A stretch of 64,000 bases of DNA from Epilithonimonas hungarica (GTDB lineage Bacteria; Bacteroidota; Bacteroidia; Flavobacteriales; Weeksellaceae), in NCBI RefSeq assembly GCF_900102265.1, contig NZ_FNBH01000004.1, forward strand, positions 186,001-250,000, written 5' to 3'. Under the pieces are notes generated by a model. The model was not told the DNA's origin. It saw only the letters and a list, made by a program, of their open reading frames with translations, and made no database searches. Each line of letters opens with the position of its first letter. Within the stretch, counting starts at the first letter, position 1. This document shows positions 17,608 to 25,191 of the stretch, piece after piece. A program made the translations under genes and the position numbers.

Positions 17608-19380
17608 TTATAACAATCCGTGAAGTCTTTCTAAAGGAGAAAAGTTACCGCCGTTATTATTTTCGAGCTCTTTTTTCCTTTTTCGAATGAAGTCTGTAGG
17701 ACGGATACCATTGATCTCATAAAAAAGATCTGAAAAATTTTGTCGAGACGCGATGCCACATTCCTTTGCCAAGGTATCTATGGTGTAATTGAGATAGATG
17801 CTCTTCTCAAACATAAGTCTCGTAATGTATCTGATTCTTAAGTCACCCAGATACTTATTGAAGTTCATTCCTTTTTGCTCATTGATGACGTTGGATAGAT
17901 AATTTGTATTCGTATCCATTTGAATGGCAAGCTTTTGTATTGTAAGACCTTTTTGGGTAAATTGTTTTTTCTCTTCGAAGGATTGCAGTTTTCTTAACAG
18001 GTCTCTTTTTATGGCTGCCGCAATTTGAGTTTTTTTCTCATCCAAAGAGTCAGAGGCTAGAATGGCGACAGGCGAAGTTCTTGTGGTCGTGTTTTCTGAA
18101 CTTACATAGCTGTTATTCTTCATCTTATCTTCCAAAAGAAGATATTTGCTAAGTGTATCTTTTTCCTTTTTGTATTTTTTGTTTAGAATAAAGACGATGA
18201 TACCTCCTGAAATAAATAAAGCGGCAATCAGGAATCCTCCCCAGGTATTTGCAGTTTCTAGCCTTCCTTTTTCTTCTATGAGTGTATTTGTGTCGTATTC
18301 GCGGTGGATCTTCAAAGAAAGATAGGCAAAGTCTCTGGAAATAATACTGTCTGCTTTCAATAACTGTGTTGTATAGAAAAGTTGCTTTTCATGGTCTTTA
18401 TTTATTTTATAATGATTGATGAGCAATTCATAATTTTCTCTCAGTTCGGGAAGTATAAAATCATGTTTTGTAAAAATGGAATCGGTCTTTTTAAAATAAG
18501 AGATTGCTTTTTCTTCATCTTTAAGAGCGAGATAGCTTTTACCAATATAAAAATAATCCAAAGATATCCATGCGAAATCATCCTTGATCAAACCCAAGGA
18601 TTCGTTCAGATAATCAATTGCAGAGGTGTATTTATTATTATTATATTCAGAAAGGCCTTTGCTCTTTAAAAAATAACTTCTTTCCAATAAAAAGTCTTTA
18701 TCATTAAAGGTTTTTAAAAGGCCAATATCTATAAGTGAGTCTGTTTTTTTTGTATCCTTTAGATTCATGTAGCAAATCACCATCTGATGTAAGCTATTGA
18801 TATACCCCTTTTTATTATTGAATCTTTGAGATTCGTGTGATGTTTTGTCGTTGGATTCTGCCTCAAAATAGGACACGCAATTTTTGAAAAGCTCTAAAGC
18901 TTCCTCATGGTAACCTAAATAATTTTTGACAACACCAAGATGGTAAGAAACTTTGTTTTTTAAGTAGAGGTCTCGGGTGTCTTTAGAATATTTGTATGCC
19001 ATCAGATATTCATCCAATGCAGGTTTGTATTTTCTGTAATTGGCGTAGTATACACTCCCTTTCAAGACATAGGCCGTTGCGATCCTGTTATCATTTGAAG
19101 ATTTATATGCGGCATCTAGACAGCTGTCTGCATATTTCAATTTTTTATCCAAAGACTTGGAATAGTAAACAGCATCACGATAACCCTGGAAAAGTTCTAG
19201 GTCTCTTTTTTCTGCTTTTGCATTTTTGATATAGGAATTTAAGTATTGAAAAGCACGACCATCATCTTCAGGAAAAATGCTGTATTTTTTTCTTAATATC
19301 TCATAGTTTTTGGGGCTAGTGTCTTCTGAAAAAACATAGCTGGAAAATAGCAGAAATATGATCAAGAAAAAATTCTTCAT
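17608..19380 (-). CDS. Membrane-spanning TPR-AraC regulator (cassette A)
   Basis: A 590-residue protein with a signal peptide (MKNFFLIIFLLFSSYVFS), a TPR-rich region (about 30-370), one transmembrane helix (GGFLIAALFISGGIIVFIL, 381-399), a linker, and a cytoplasmic AraC-type HTH (about 478-568; TIDTLAKECGIASRQNFSDLF, then NGIRPTDFIRKR). The layout places TPRs in the periplasm and HTH in the cytoplasm, a one-protein transmembrane sensor-regulator. A close paralogue is at 45940-47724; both have DFAW..DYFYIGKSYLA and FILPELRENYELLI. It is divergent from a tiny lipoprotein gene. The ATG at 19413 is rejected because it overlaps the promoter box. Confidence 0.9.
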   Translation of the reverse strand: MKNFFLIIFLLFSSYVFSEDTSPKNYEILRKKYSIFPEDDGRAFQYLNSYIKNAKAEKRDLELFQGYRDAVYYSKSLDKKLKYADSCLDAAYKSSNDNRIATAYVLKGSVYYANYRKYKPALDEYLMAYKYSKDTRDLYLKNKVSYHLGVVKNYLGYHEEALELFKNCVSYFEAESNDKTSHESQRFNNKKGYINSLHQMVICYMNLKDTKKTDSLIDIGLLKTFNDKDFLLERSYFLKSKGLSEYNNNKYTSAIDYLNESLGLIKDDFAWISLDYFYIGKSYLALKDEEKAISYFKKTDSIFTKHDFILPELRENYELLINHYKINKDHEKQLFYTTQLLKADSIISRDFAYLSLKIHREYDTNTLIEEKGRLETANTWGGFLIAALFISGGIIVFILNKKYKKEKDTLSKYLLLEDKMKNNSYVSSENTTTRTSPVAILASDSLDEKKTQIAAAIKRDLLRKLQSFEEKKQFTQKGLTIQKLAIQMDTNTNYLSNVINEQKGMNFNKYLGDLRIRYITRLMFEKSIYLNYTIDTLAKECGIASRQNFSDLFYEINGIRPTDFIRKRKKELENNNGGNFSPLERLHGLL

Positions 19381-19410
19381 TATAATAATTATCTCAATCA
19401 TTTGTGTCCT

Positions 19411-19418
19411 CAAAAATA
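19411..19418 (-). promoter_or_regulatory. -7 box for the cassette A regulator
   Basis: On the minus strand the sequence is TATTTTTG, 30 nt before the chosen ATG at 19380. Confidence 0.55.
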
Positions 19419-19521
19419 CGGAAATATGAAATATGTTTGAGAAATTTTTAATAAAAAAACGTTATGATAAGTAAACTGTTAATAGTGAATTTAATTAATT
19501 GTAAATCAATAATTTAAATAT

Positions 19522-19543
19522 GTCCTTATTTATGAATTAGGAC
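19522..19543. promoter_or_regulatory. 22-bp inverted repeat, candidate operator A
   Basis: GTCCT and AGGAC arms enclose TATTTATGAATT, which is itself partly symmetric. Sixteen of 22 positions match the repeat at 47892-47913 in the same position of cassette B. It lies between the divergent regulator and small lipoprotein genes, about 65 bp upstream of the latter's likely transcription start. Confidence 0.6.
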
Positions 19544-19597
19544 GTCAAGATTTCCAAATCGAGACCATATATATTTTTATAAACGGCCTTTTGCGCA

Positions 19598-19605
19598 TAC
19601 TTTTG
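19598..19605 (+). promoter_or_regulatory. -7 box for the cassette A small lipoprotein gene
   Basis: TACTTTTG matches TAnnTTTG and lies 68 nt before the ATG at 19674. Confidence 0.55.
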
Positions 19606-19673
19606 CCATGTATTTCAAATGAAATATTTTTTAAACCGACTCATTTTAATAAACATTAAACATCATTTATATC

Positions 19674-19907
19674 ATGAAAAAATTTATTTCCATTTTAGCG
19701 ATTGCTGTTATTACTACAAGCTTCATTTCTTGCCGACAAGAAGACGAGACCGCTGACATACAAGAGAATGTTACACAACAAAATATAAATCTTAGAAAAA
19801 CAGGCGATTCTGCGCAGGTAGGCACGGCTACTAATGCTACAACTTCTGCAGCTGCTGCACCAGAATTAGATCCGGATCCACCAGTGAGAGATGGAACTAG
19901 ATGGTAG
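19674..19907 (+). CDS. Small lipoprotein or peptide precursor (cassette A)
   Basis: The 77-residue product has a lipoprotein-type signal (MKKFISILAIAVITTSFISC, Cys 20 as acylation site), then RQEDETAD, a Gln/Asn/Thr/Ala-rich disordered middle, and the C-terminus DPDPPVRDGTRW. Cassette B has a 73-residue equivalent with SCREND and DPPPKNGHQW, also ending in Trp before the stop. Apart from these two ends the sequences have diverged, which suggests that signal and tail are the functional parts. I do not recognise a known family. It is the obvious candidate ligand or partner of the divergent TPR regulator. That role is inferred from context. Confidence 0.75.
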   Translation: MKKFISILAIAVITTSFISCRQEDETADIQENVTQQNINLRKTGDSAQVGTATNATTSAAAAPELDPDPPVRDGTRW

Positions 19908-19960
19908 TCTGGCGACAACCTTTTATAATTAATAGAAACATTCATTATTTGCATTTTATA

Positions 19961-19992
19961 TCTGCCTCATTTCTTTTGAGAATTGGGGCAGA
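19961..19992 (+). other. Stem-loop between the two + genes of cassette A
   Basis: TCTGCC / GGCAGA arms extended by imperfect pairs form a long hairpin with no T-run after it. It may be a processing or attenuation element controlling the ratio of the small lipoprotein to the downstream protein. Confidence 0.5.
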
Positions 19993-20092
19993 CTATAAAA
20001 TAAGGTTCATTCGATTCAGTATTGTACTGGTAACGAACATAAAATAAGATCGAGAAACAGTATAAGCTTCACGTTCTGAAAAAACTAATTTT

Positions 20093-20923
20093 ATGAAAAC
20101 GATATATTTCTTAATTTTTGGTTTGTTATTTATCAATATCAAGTCACAGATTGGAATAAATACACAGAAACCTTTAGCTAATCTAGAGGTACATAAATCT
20201 TCACTGCTCACAATTCCAGACGGTATTATACCGCCGAGAACTACAGCAGACTCACTTAAAATGAAAGATCAGCTCTATGGTCCACCCCAAAACGGTGCAT
20301 TTATCCATATTGTTGCCCCACTAGCTTCACCTGCGTCCCCCAAAACTCAGAATATGACAAGTTCTGGTTACTATATCTATGATGCACATTATACGCATGC
20401 AGATAAAAATACGAAAGGGCTTTGGAAAAAAATGTTCAGCGATCCTAGTGCTTTTGCCGCAAAGGGAGTGTCTGGATTATCATTGGTAAGTTCGGGGACG
20501 GAATTTTTGGGTTCTGATTTTAAGATTCTTCAATTCAATGCCCAGTTGGAACAAGAGATGGGGCAGGAATTCGTAAAAGATAACCAATATGTAGTTCCAG
20601 AAACTGGACTTTATGCCATTAACTATTCTCTTAGATTCGGAGATGGACTGACCAAAGATGTTCCAGCTTCTGCAAAGCCTGGTCTGGCGATTTCCAGAAC
20701 TTCAGATGCCGGGAAGGTACCTACATTATTAGATCATGTTTTATTAGCAAATGGTACAATTCCTGTCATCGCAACCAAAGTTTCTTTAACAGAAGGTCGT
20801 ATTGATCATATTTATAATCTGAAAACGGGTGAAAAACTTAATTTCGGCGTTGTAACAGGTGGTATGGATCTTTCGGTTTTAGGAGATATTTCTACAGAGA
20901 TTTCAATTTATAAAATAAGATAA
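20093..20923 (+). CDS. Secreted C1q-like protein (cassette A)
   Basis: A 276-residue protein with a signal peptide (MKTIYFLIFGLLFINIKSQ), then IGINTQKPLANLEVHKS, the N-terminal pattern common in flavobacterial surface proteins. The C-terminal half looks like a C1q/TNF-type jelly roll: YVVPETGLYAINYSLRFGDGL, then LNFGVVTGGMDLSVLGDISTEISIYKIR. No T9SS sorting domain is seen. Cassette B carries a protein of the same plan. The role may be as a surface or secreted effector of the divergent regulator. Confidence 0.75.
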   Translation: MKTIYFLIFGLLFINIKSQIGINTQKPLANLEVHKSSLLTIPDGIIPPRTTADSLKMKDQLYGPPQNGAFIHIVAPLASPASPKTQNMTSSGYYIYDAHYTHADKNTKGLWKKMFSDPSAFAAKGVSGLSLVSSGTEFLGSDFKILQFNAQLEQEMGQEFVKDNQYVVPETGLYAINYSLRFGDGLTKDVPASAKPGLAISRTSDAGKVPTLLDHVLLANGTIPVIATKVSLTEGRIDHIYNLKTGEKLNFGVVTGGMDLSVLGDISTEISIYKIR

Positions 20924-20928
20924 TCATT

Positions 20929-21045
20929 ATGTCAAAATTCAATAACTTAATAGTAGTAAAATTAGTTGCCATCATTTTGTTTGTTTTGAAAATGTTTTTT
21001 GGCGAAGAGATATTCCGAAAAAGACCGGACTACGAAAATAACTGA
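20929..21045 (+). CDS. Possible 38-residue membrane peptide
   Basis: An ATG 6 bp after the C1q-like gene opens a 38-codon frame: a hydrophobic stretch (LIVVKLVAIILFVLKMFF) followed by a charged tail (GEEIFRKRPDYENN). The tight spacing and membrane-like profile favour translation, but a hairpin-like sequence (GACCGG / CCGGGC and T-run) overlaps its 3' end, and cassette B has no counterpart. Confidence 0.4.
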   Translation: MSKFNNLIVVKLVAIILFVLKMFFGEEIFRKRPDYENN

Positions 21046-21148
21046 TTTTTTCCGGGCTTTCTTTTTTTGGATTTGTTGACAATGGGGTGCAGATGCAAGA
21101 TGTCTAACAAAAAATGATTCTTAAAAGTCAGATTAGAAAAAGTATCTG

Positions 21149-21156
21149 TATTTTTG
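21149..21156 (+). promoter_or_regulatory. -7 box for the CvfB-like gene
   Basis: TATTTTTG, 16 nt before the ATG at 21173. Confidence 0.55.
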
Positions 21157-21172
21157 CAGGAAATTCAATTTT

Positions 21173-21997
21173 ATGAAGCCCGGACAAACTCAAACTCTTA
21201 CGATATCTGAAAAAATATCTTCAGGATACATTCTGCGAGATGACAATGGCGAAAAAGCCTTTATTCAAAAGGTCTTTGCCGACGATTCTTGGGAAGTGGG
21301 CAGAGAAGTGGAAGTTTTTGTTTATCAGGAAGAAGGTAATCTGAAGGCAACAACAGAAAAAGCCAACGCAGAGATAGGCGAATTTGCTGTAATGACCTGC
21401 GTACAAAGTCTGCCGACAGGAGCTTTTATGGATTGGGGAATCATCAAGGATCTTTTTATCCCCTACAAGCAACAAAAATCAAAAATAATAGAAGGTAAAC
21501 GTTACTTAGTATATGTTTACATTGATGAGGCAACAGGATTAATTACCGGGACAACCAAATTCAAACGTAATCCACAATATGAGGATCTACCTCTTAAGAA
21601 TGGAGACAAAGTAGATCTTATCATGATGAACGAGTCTGAATTGGGATGGAATGTCGTTATCAATAAACAATACATCGGATTGATCTATGCTTCCGATGTT
21701 TTCAAAAAATTATATCCTTTATCTGAAGAGACTGGTTATATCAAAACGATCCGCGAAGATGGTAAAATAGATGTTACGCTTCAGCCACAAGGCTTTGAAA
21801 ACGTAGACGAATTCAAACAAAAAGTCATAGACAAGCTCAACGATAACTACGGACTTCTTTATCTTTCAGACAAATCTACGCCGGACGAGATCAAAGATGA
21901 GCTCGGAATGAGCAAAAAGAACTTCAAAAAAGCGATAGGAAGTCTTTATAAAGATAAAGTGATCGAAATTTTGGAGGATAAGATCAGATTGTTGTAA
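21173..21997 (+). CDS. S1-domain RNA-binding protein, CvfB/YitL-like
   Basis: The 274-residue protein has tandem S1-type OB folds (SEKISSGYILRDDNGEKAFI; GEFAVMTCVQSLPTGAFMDWGIIKDLFIPY; GYIKTIREDGKIDVTLQPQG) and a C-terminal winged helix (about 225-274: LLYLSDKSTPDEIKDELGMSKKNFKKAIGSLY). This arrangement matches the CvfB family, which binds RNA and affects virulence regulators in staphylococci. A general role in RNA metabolism is likely here. It is a single gene with its own promoter. Confidence 0.88.
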   Translation: MKPGQTQTLTISEKISSGYILRDDNGEKAFIQKVFADDSWEVGREVEVFVYQEEGNLKATTEKANAEIGEFAVMTCVQSLPTGAFMDWGIIKDLFIPYKQQKSKIIEGKRYLVYVYIDEATGLITGTTKFKRNPQYEDLPLKNGDKVDLIMMNESELGWNVVINKQYIGLIYASDVFKKLYPLSEETGYIKTIREDGKIDVTLQPQGFENVDEFKQKVIDKLNDNYGLLYLSDKSTPDEIKDELGMSKKNFKKAIGSLYKDKVIEILEDKIRLL

Positions 21998-22090
21998 TTC
22001 ACCGTGTCAATTATCAGATTTCCGAAACTTATTTTATATAATTGTTTTTCATTGGAATCGTTTTTGTTTAAAAAGACGAAATAAAAGCTA

Positions 22091-22990
22091 ATGAAAAAAA
22101 TTCTCATAAGTGGTGCAACAGGACTTGTTGGCAAAAAACTCTCCCGAAAATTATACGAACGAGGTTATCAAGTTGAAACTCTGGTTCGTTCCAAATCGAG
22201 GAAACCCGACTTCAAATCATACATTTGGGATTATGAGAATGGGTTTCTGGAAGAGGGCGCGTTGGATAATACATATATTTTCATTCATTTGGCAGGAGCA
22301 CCGATCAGCAATCGTTGGACGGGATCTTACAAAAAAAAGATCTACACAAGTAGGATAAATTCTGCACAGTTTATTTACGAACAGATGCAGGAACAAAATA
22401 TCCACCCCGAAGCAGTTATTTCGTCTTCTGCTGTTGGGTTTTATGGGCAGGTCACATCAGGACATATTTTCTCGGAAGAAGATCTGCCGGCAGAAGATTT
22501 CTTAGGAAAAGTTTGTAATGATTGGGAGCAGAAAGCTTTGCAATTTCAGAATTTGGGAAGCAGAGTTGTGCGAGTTAGAACTGCAACCGTTTTATCTGAA
22601 AAAGGAGGTGCATTGGAAGTCTTCAGAAAACCGATTGATTTTAATTTTGGCTCAGTATTGGGAACAGGTCAACAGTACGTTCCCTGGATCCATATCGATG
22701 ACCTCGTAGATATCTATTTCAAAGCTGTGGAAGATGTTGCTATGAATGGTTCATACAACGCTTCAGCACCGGATTTTATAACTAACGAGATCTTAACTAA
22801 AAAATTAGCTTCTCATCTTCATAAAAGGATATGGTTGCCTAACATTCCAAAATTTTTAATAAAAGCAATTTTGGGCGAAATGTCAGTTTTAGCTTTGGAA
22901 GGAAGCCGTATTTCTTCCAGAAAAATTGAAGACCTAGGCTTCAAATTCAAATATAGTCATCTGGATTCCGCATTATCTGATATTCTTTAA
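22091..22990 (+). CDS. TIGR01777-family SDR epimerase
   Basis: A 299-residue extended short-chain dehydrogenase: NAD(P)-binding Rossmann motif ILISGATGLVGKKLSRKL, FIHLAGAPISNRWTGSYKKKI, the SSAVGFYG segment, and a C-terminal DUF1731-like region (LPNIPKFLIKAILGEMSVLALEGSRISSRKIEDLGFKF). The group includes YfcH; its substrate is unknown. Cytoplasmic. No close neighbour shares its strand as an obvious operon. Confidence 0.9.
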   Translation: MKKILISGATGLVGKKLSRKLYERGYQVETLVRSKSRKPDFKSYIWDYENGFLEEGALDNTYIFIHLAGAPISNRWTGSYKKKIYTSRINSAQFIYEQMQEQNIHPEAVISSSAVGFYGQVTSGHIFSEEDLPAEDFLGKVCNDWEQKALQFQNLGSRVVRVRTATVLSEKGGALEVFRKPIDFNFGSVLGTGQQYVPWIHIDDLVDIYFKAVEDVAMNGSYNASAPDFITNEILTKKLASHLHKRIWLPNIPKFLIKAILGEMSVLALEGSRISSRKIEDLGFKFKYSHLDSALSDIL

Positions 22991-23162
22991 TTAATTTGAT
23001 TTGTTGGTTATTTCGGCTATTTTACTCTATTTTTGTGGAGTTCTGGAAACTATAGACCGAATTAAAATTGGATATTATTTGATTTTATCAACTTTATTTT
23101 AATTATTGTAGCTTCAAGAAAAGTTTTGAGAGAAAAAAATCAAATAGTTAAAAAAATCATCA

Positions 23163-23708
23163 ATGAAACTTACAGAAGAAAACCAGGAAAAGCTTTCTGT
23201 TTTAGAAAAGATTGCGAACGGAATCATTTGGTGGGTAGGTTCTATCCAGTCATTGGTTTTCCATACGATCTTTTTTATTGTCTGTTTTGCATTGCCTATT
23301 TTCAATATTGTAGAGTTCGAGCATATGTTGCTGGTACTTACTACAGTTGTCTCTTTAGAAGCTATTTATTTGGCTATTTTCATTCAAATGTCAGTGAACA
23401 AAAGTTCTGAACATATCGAGGATCTGAAAGAAGATGTGAATGAGATCCAAGAAGATATTGATGAGATCCAGGAAGATATTGATGAGATCCAGGAAGATAT
23501 TGAAGAGATCCAAGAAGACGTAGAGGAGATTCAGGAAGATGTTGAGGAGATCAGCGAGGACGAGGACAACGAAGACCACAGCGAACGCGCCAGGACCGTA
23601 ATGTTGAAAAGTAAGGTTACCAATAACAAAAACGACATCAAAAACCTGAAAGACAAGATCAAAGAACTGGAAGGTTTGATAGAAAGTCTAAAAAAAGAAG
23701 AGGAATAA
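23163..23708 (+). CDS. DUF1003-like membrane protein with heptad-repeat coiled coil
   Basis: The 181-residue protein has two transmembrane helices (about 25-45 and 52-77; SLEAIYLAIFIQMSVNK resembles DUF1003 proteins), then an acidic coiled coil of repeated EIQEDID/EIQEDVE heptads, and a charged helical tail rich in Lys and Asn. The repeats come from a 21-bp tandem repeat in the DNA. Function is unknown. The long acidic coil may hold the protein in oligomers or set distance to a partner. A low-affinity iron permease-like assignment is possible but fits less well. Confidence 0.7.
   Translation: MKLTEENQEKLSVLEKIANGIIWWVGSIQSLVFHTIFFIVCFALPIFNIVEFEHMLLVLTTVVSLEAIYLAIFIQMSVNKSSEHIEDLKEDVNEIQEDIDEIQEDIDEIQEDIEEIQEDVEEIQEDVEEISEDEDNEDHSERARTVMLKSKVTNNKNDIKNLKDKIKELEGLIESLKKEEE
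23442..23567 (+). repeat. 21-bp tandem repeat coding for coiled-coil heptads
   Basis: Five near-identical 21-bp units and a sixth divergent one. Units start GAGATCCA(A/G)GAAGAT and encode EIQED plus two residues. Copy number could vary by slippage without changing frame. Confidence 0.9.
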
Positions 23709-23834
23709 ATTTAGTTAAAAGCAAGTTGTATTCGTTATTACCATTACAAGAAAAAGAAAAAATCAAAAGTATTCTTTTCATAGCGCTTTTAGATTTTAGA
23801 CAAAGTTAATTTATTCCATCAATTATAGATACAA

Positions 23835-23863
23835 AAAAGCAAGACCAAAAAAGTCTTGCTTTT
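23835..23863. terminator. rpoD terminator
   Basis: AAAAGCAAGAC / GTCTTGCTTTT stem with a 7-base loop, 25 bp past the rpoD stop. It has A/T tracts on both sides and may also serve the convergent upstream gene. Confidence 0.85.
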
Positions 23864-23887
23864 AAAATCATTCGATGAATGAAAATC

Positions 23888-24754
23888 TTATTTACCAAGG
23901 TAAGATTTCAAGATCTTACTTCTTGTGTTATGTTTCAATCTTTTGATTGCTTTTTCTTTGATCTGGCGAACTCTTTCTCTCGTAAGGTCAAAAGTTTCAC
24001 CGATCTCTTCCAAAGTCATCGGGTGTTTTCCGTTCAATCCGAAATATAATCTTACAAGATCAGCTTCTCTTGGTGTCAAAGTTTGAAGTGCTCTTTCTAT
24101 CTCGATCTGTAGAGATTCCAGCATTAGGTCTTTATCAGGACTTGGAGATTCACCGGAACGCAAAACGTCATATAGGTTAGAATCTTCACCTTCCACAAGT
24201 GGCGCATCCATAGATAAGTGACGACCGCTGTTTTTCATAGATTCCTTGATGTCCTCCTCGCTCATATCCAGAACTTCTGCCAGCTCTTCCGGAGAAGGCG
24301 GCCTTTCGTTCTCTTGCTCCAGGTGAGCGTAAGCCTTGTTGATCTTGTTGATAGAACCAATCTTATTCAAAGGTAATCTTACAATTCTCGACTGTTCAGC
24401 CAGTGCTTGCAAGATCGACTGACGAATCCACCAAACAGCATAAGAGATGAATTTGAAACCTCTCGTTTCATCATATCTTTTTGCCGCTTTCATCAGACCA
24501 AGATTTCCTTCGTTGATGAGATCCGGAAGAGAAAGACCTTGATTCTGATACTGTTTAGAAACCGAAACCACGAAACGTAAGTTAGCTTTGATCAGTTTTT
24601 CAAGAGCAGCTCTGTCACCGGCACGGATTCTCTGGGCCAGATCTACCTCTTCGTCAGCGGTGATCAATTCAACTTTTCCGATCTCTTGCAGATACTTGTC
24701 TAGTGATGCGGTTTCCCTGTTGGTAACCTGTTTTGTAATCTTTAATTGTCTCAT
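23888..24754 (-). CDS. rpoD: Primary sigma factor RpoD/SigA, short Bacteroidetes form
   Basis: A 288-residue sigma-70: region 1.2 ([27 protein letters not shown]), region 2 ([36 protein letters not shown]), region 3 ([18 protein letters not shown]) and region 4 ([44 protein letters not shown]). Region 1.1 and the non-conserved insert are absent, as in the housekeeping sigma of Bacteroidetes that reads TTTG/TAnnTTTG promoters. It directs RNA polymerase to most promoters in this window. Confidence 0.97.
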   Translation of the reverse strand: MRQLKITKQVTNRETASLDKYLQEIGKVELITADEEVDLAQRIRAGDRAALEKLIKANLRFVVSVSKQYQNQGLSLPDLINEGNLGLMKAAKRYDETRGFKFISYAVWWIRQSILQALAEQSRIVRLPLNKIGSINKINKAYAHLEQENERPPSPEELAEVLDMSEEDIKESMKNSGRHLSMDAPLVEGEDSNLYDVLRSGESPSPDKDLMLESLQIEIERALQTLTPREADLVRLYFGLNGKHPMTLEEIGETFDLTRERVRQIKEKAIKRLKHNTRSKILKSYLGK

Positions 24755-24882
24755 TATAAAAACCTCATTCTATTAGGTTGCATTATATTATACGATCATA
24801 ACTTGCAAAAGGTTACAAAAATTTTCCTTTTTTCATATTTATATTAGATTTTAACGCTTTTTAAAACATATTAATACAATTT

Positions 24883-25015
24883 GGGCGTGCCCCGTTTTTC
24901 CCAATGCTTTTCCCAATACCAAAAACGGGTCGGTCTGCGGGCAGTCGCTTCCCTATGGAAAACTTTGCAAAGTTTCCCATAGGGAGAGCTTCAACAATGC
25001 CCTTCGCCCTCACGC
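24883..25015. repeat. GC-richer structured intergenic element (REP-like)
   Basis: The 437-bp gap between rpoD and gldD has no gene, but 24883-25015 stands out in base composition and folding. GGGCG at its left end pairs with CGCCC at its right end. Inside are a CCCGTTTTT / AAAAACGGG stem (24891-24929) and a 17-bp stem with one mismatch (24951-24984, CCCTATGG to CCATAGGG). It contains no transposase. It resembles the dispersed GGGCGT-type elements I recall from flavobacterial genomes. A reading frame across it is accidental. Confidence 0.6.
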
Positions 25016-25179
25016 ATTTGCAATTCAGCGTTTGTAAAACGTTTTCTCAATCTGCTGTGAACTTTGGAACAATACATCATTTTAACCAATCCAATTCACA
25101 ATTAATCCCATTTCTCTGTAAATCAATCATTCTTAACAAAATTTTGGGAATCAAAATTCTCAGTATCAATTCTAATTGT

Positions 25180-25187
25180 TATTTTTG
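25180..25187 (+). promoter_or_regulatory. gldD -7 box, leaderless
   Basis: TATTTTTG ends 4 nt before the gldD ATG, so transcription should begin at or next to the start codon. Confidence 0.6.
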
Positions 25188-25191
25188 CCGG

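Noticed and set aside
23442-23567. CRISPR array
   Set aside because: The 21-bp units are contiguous without spacers and are in frame within a coding sequence; no cas genes are present.
24883-25015. tRNA gene or insertion sequence at the structured element
   Set aside because: The fold is not a cloverleaf, and no transposase or long terminal inverted repeats are present.
24904-25191. Long N-terminal extension of the gldD frame
   Set aside because: It runs through the structured repeat and the -7 box; the lipoprotein signal and family N-terminus begin at 25192.
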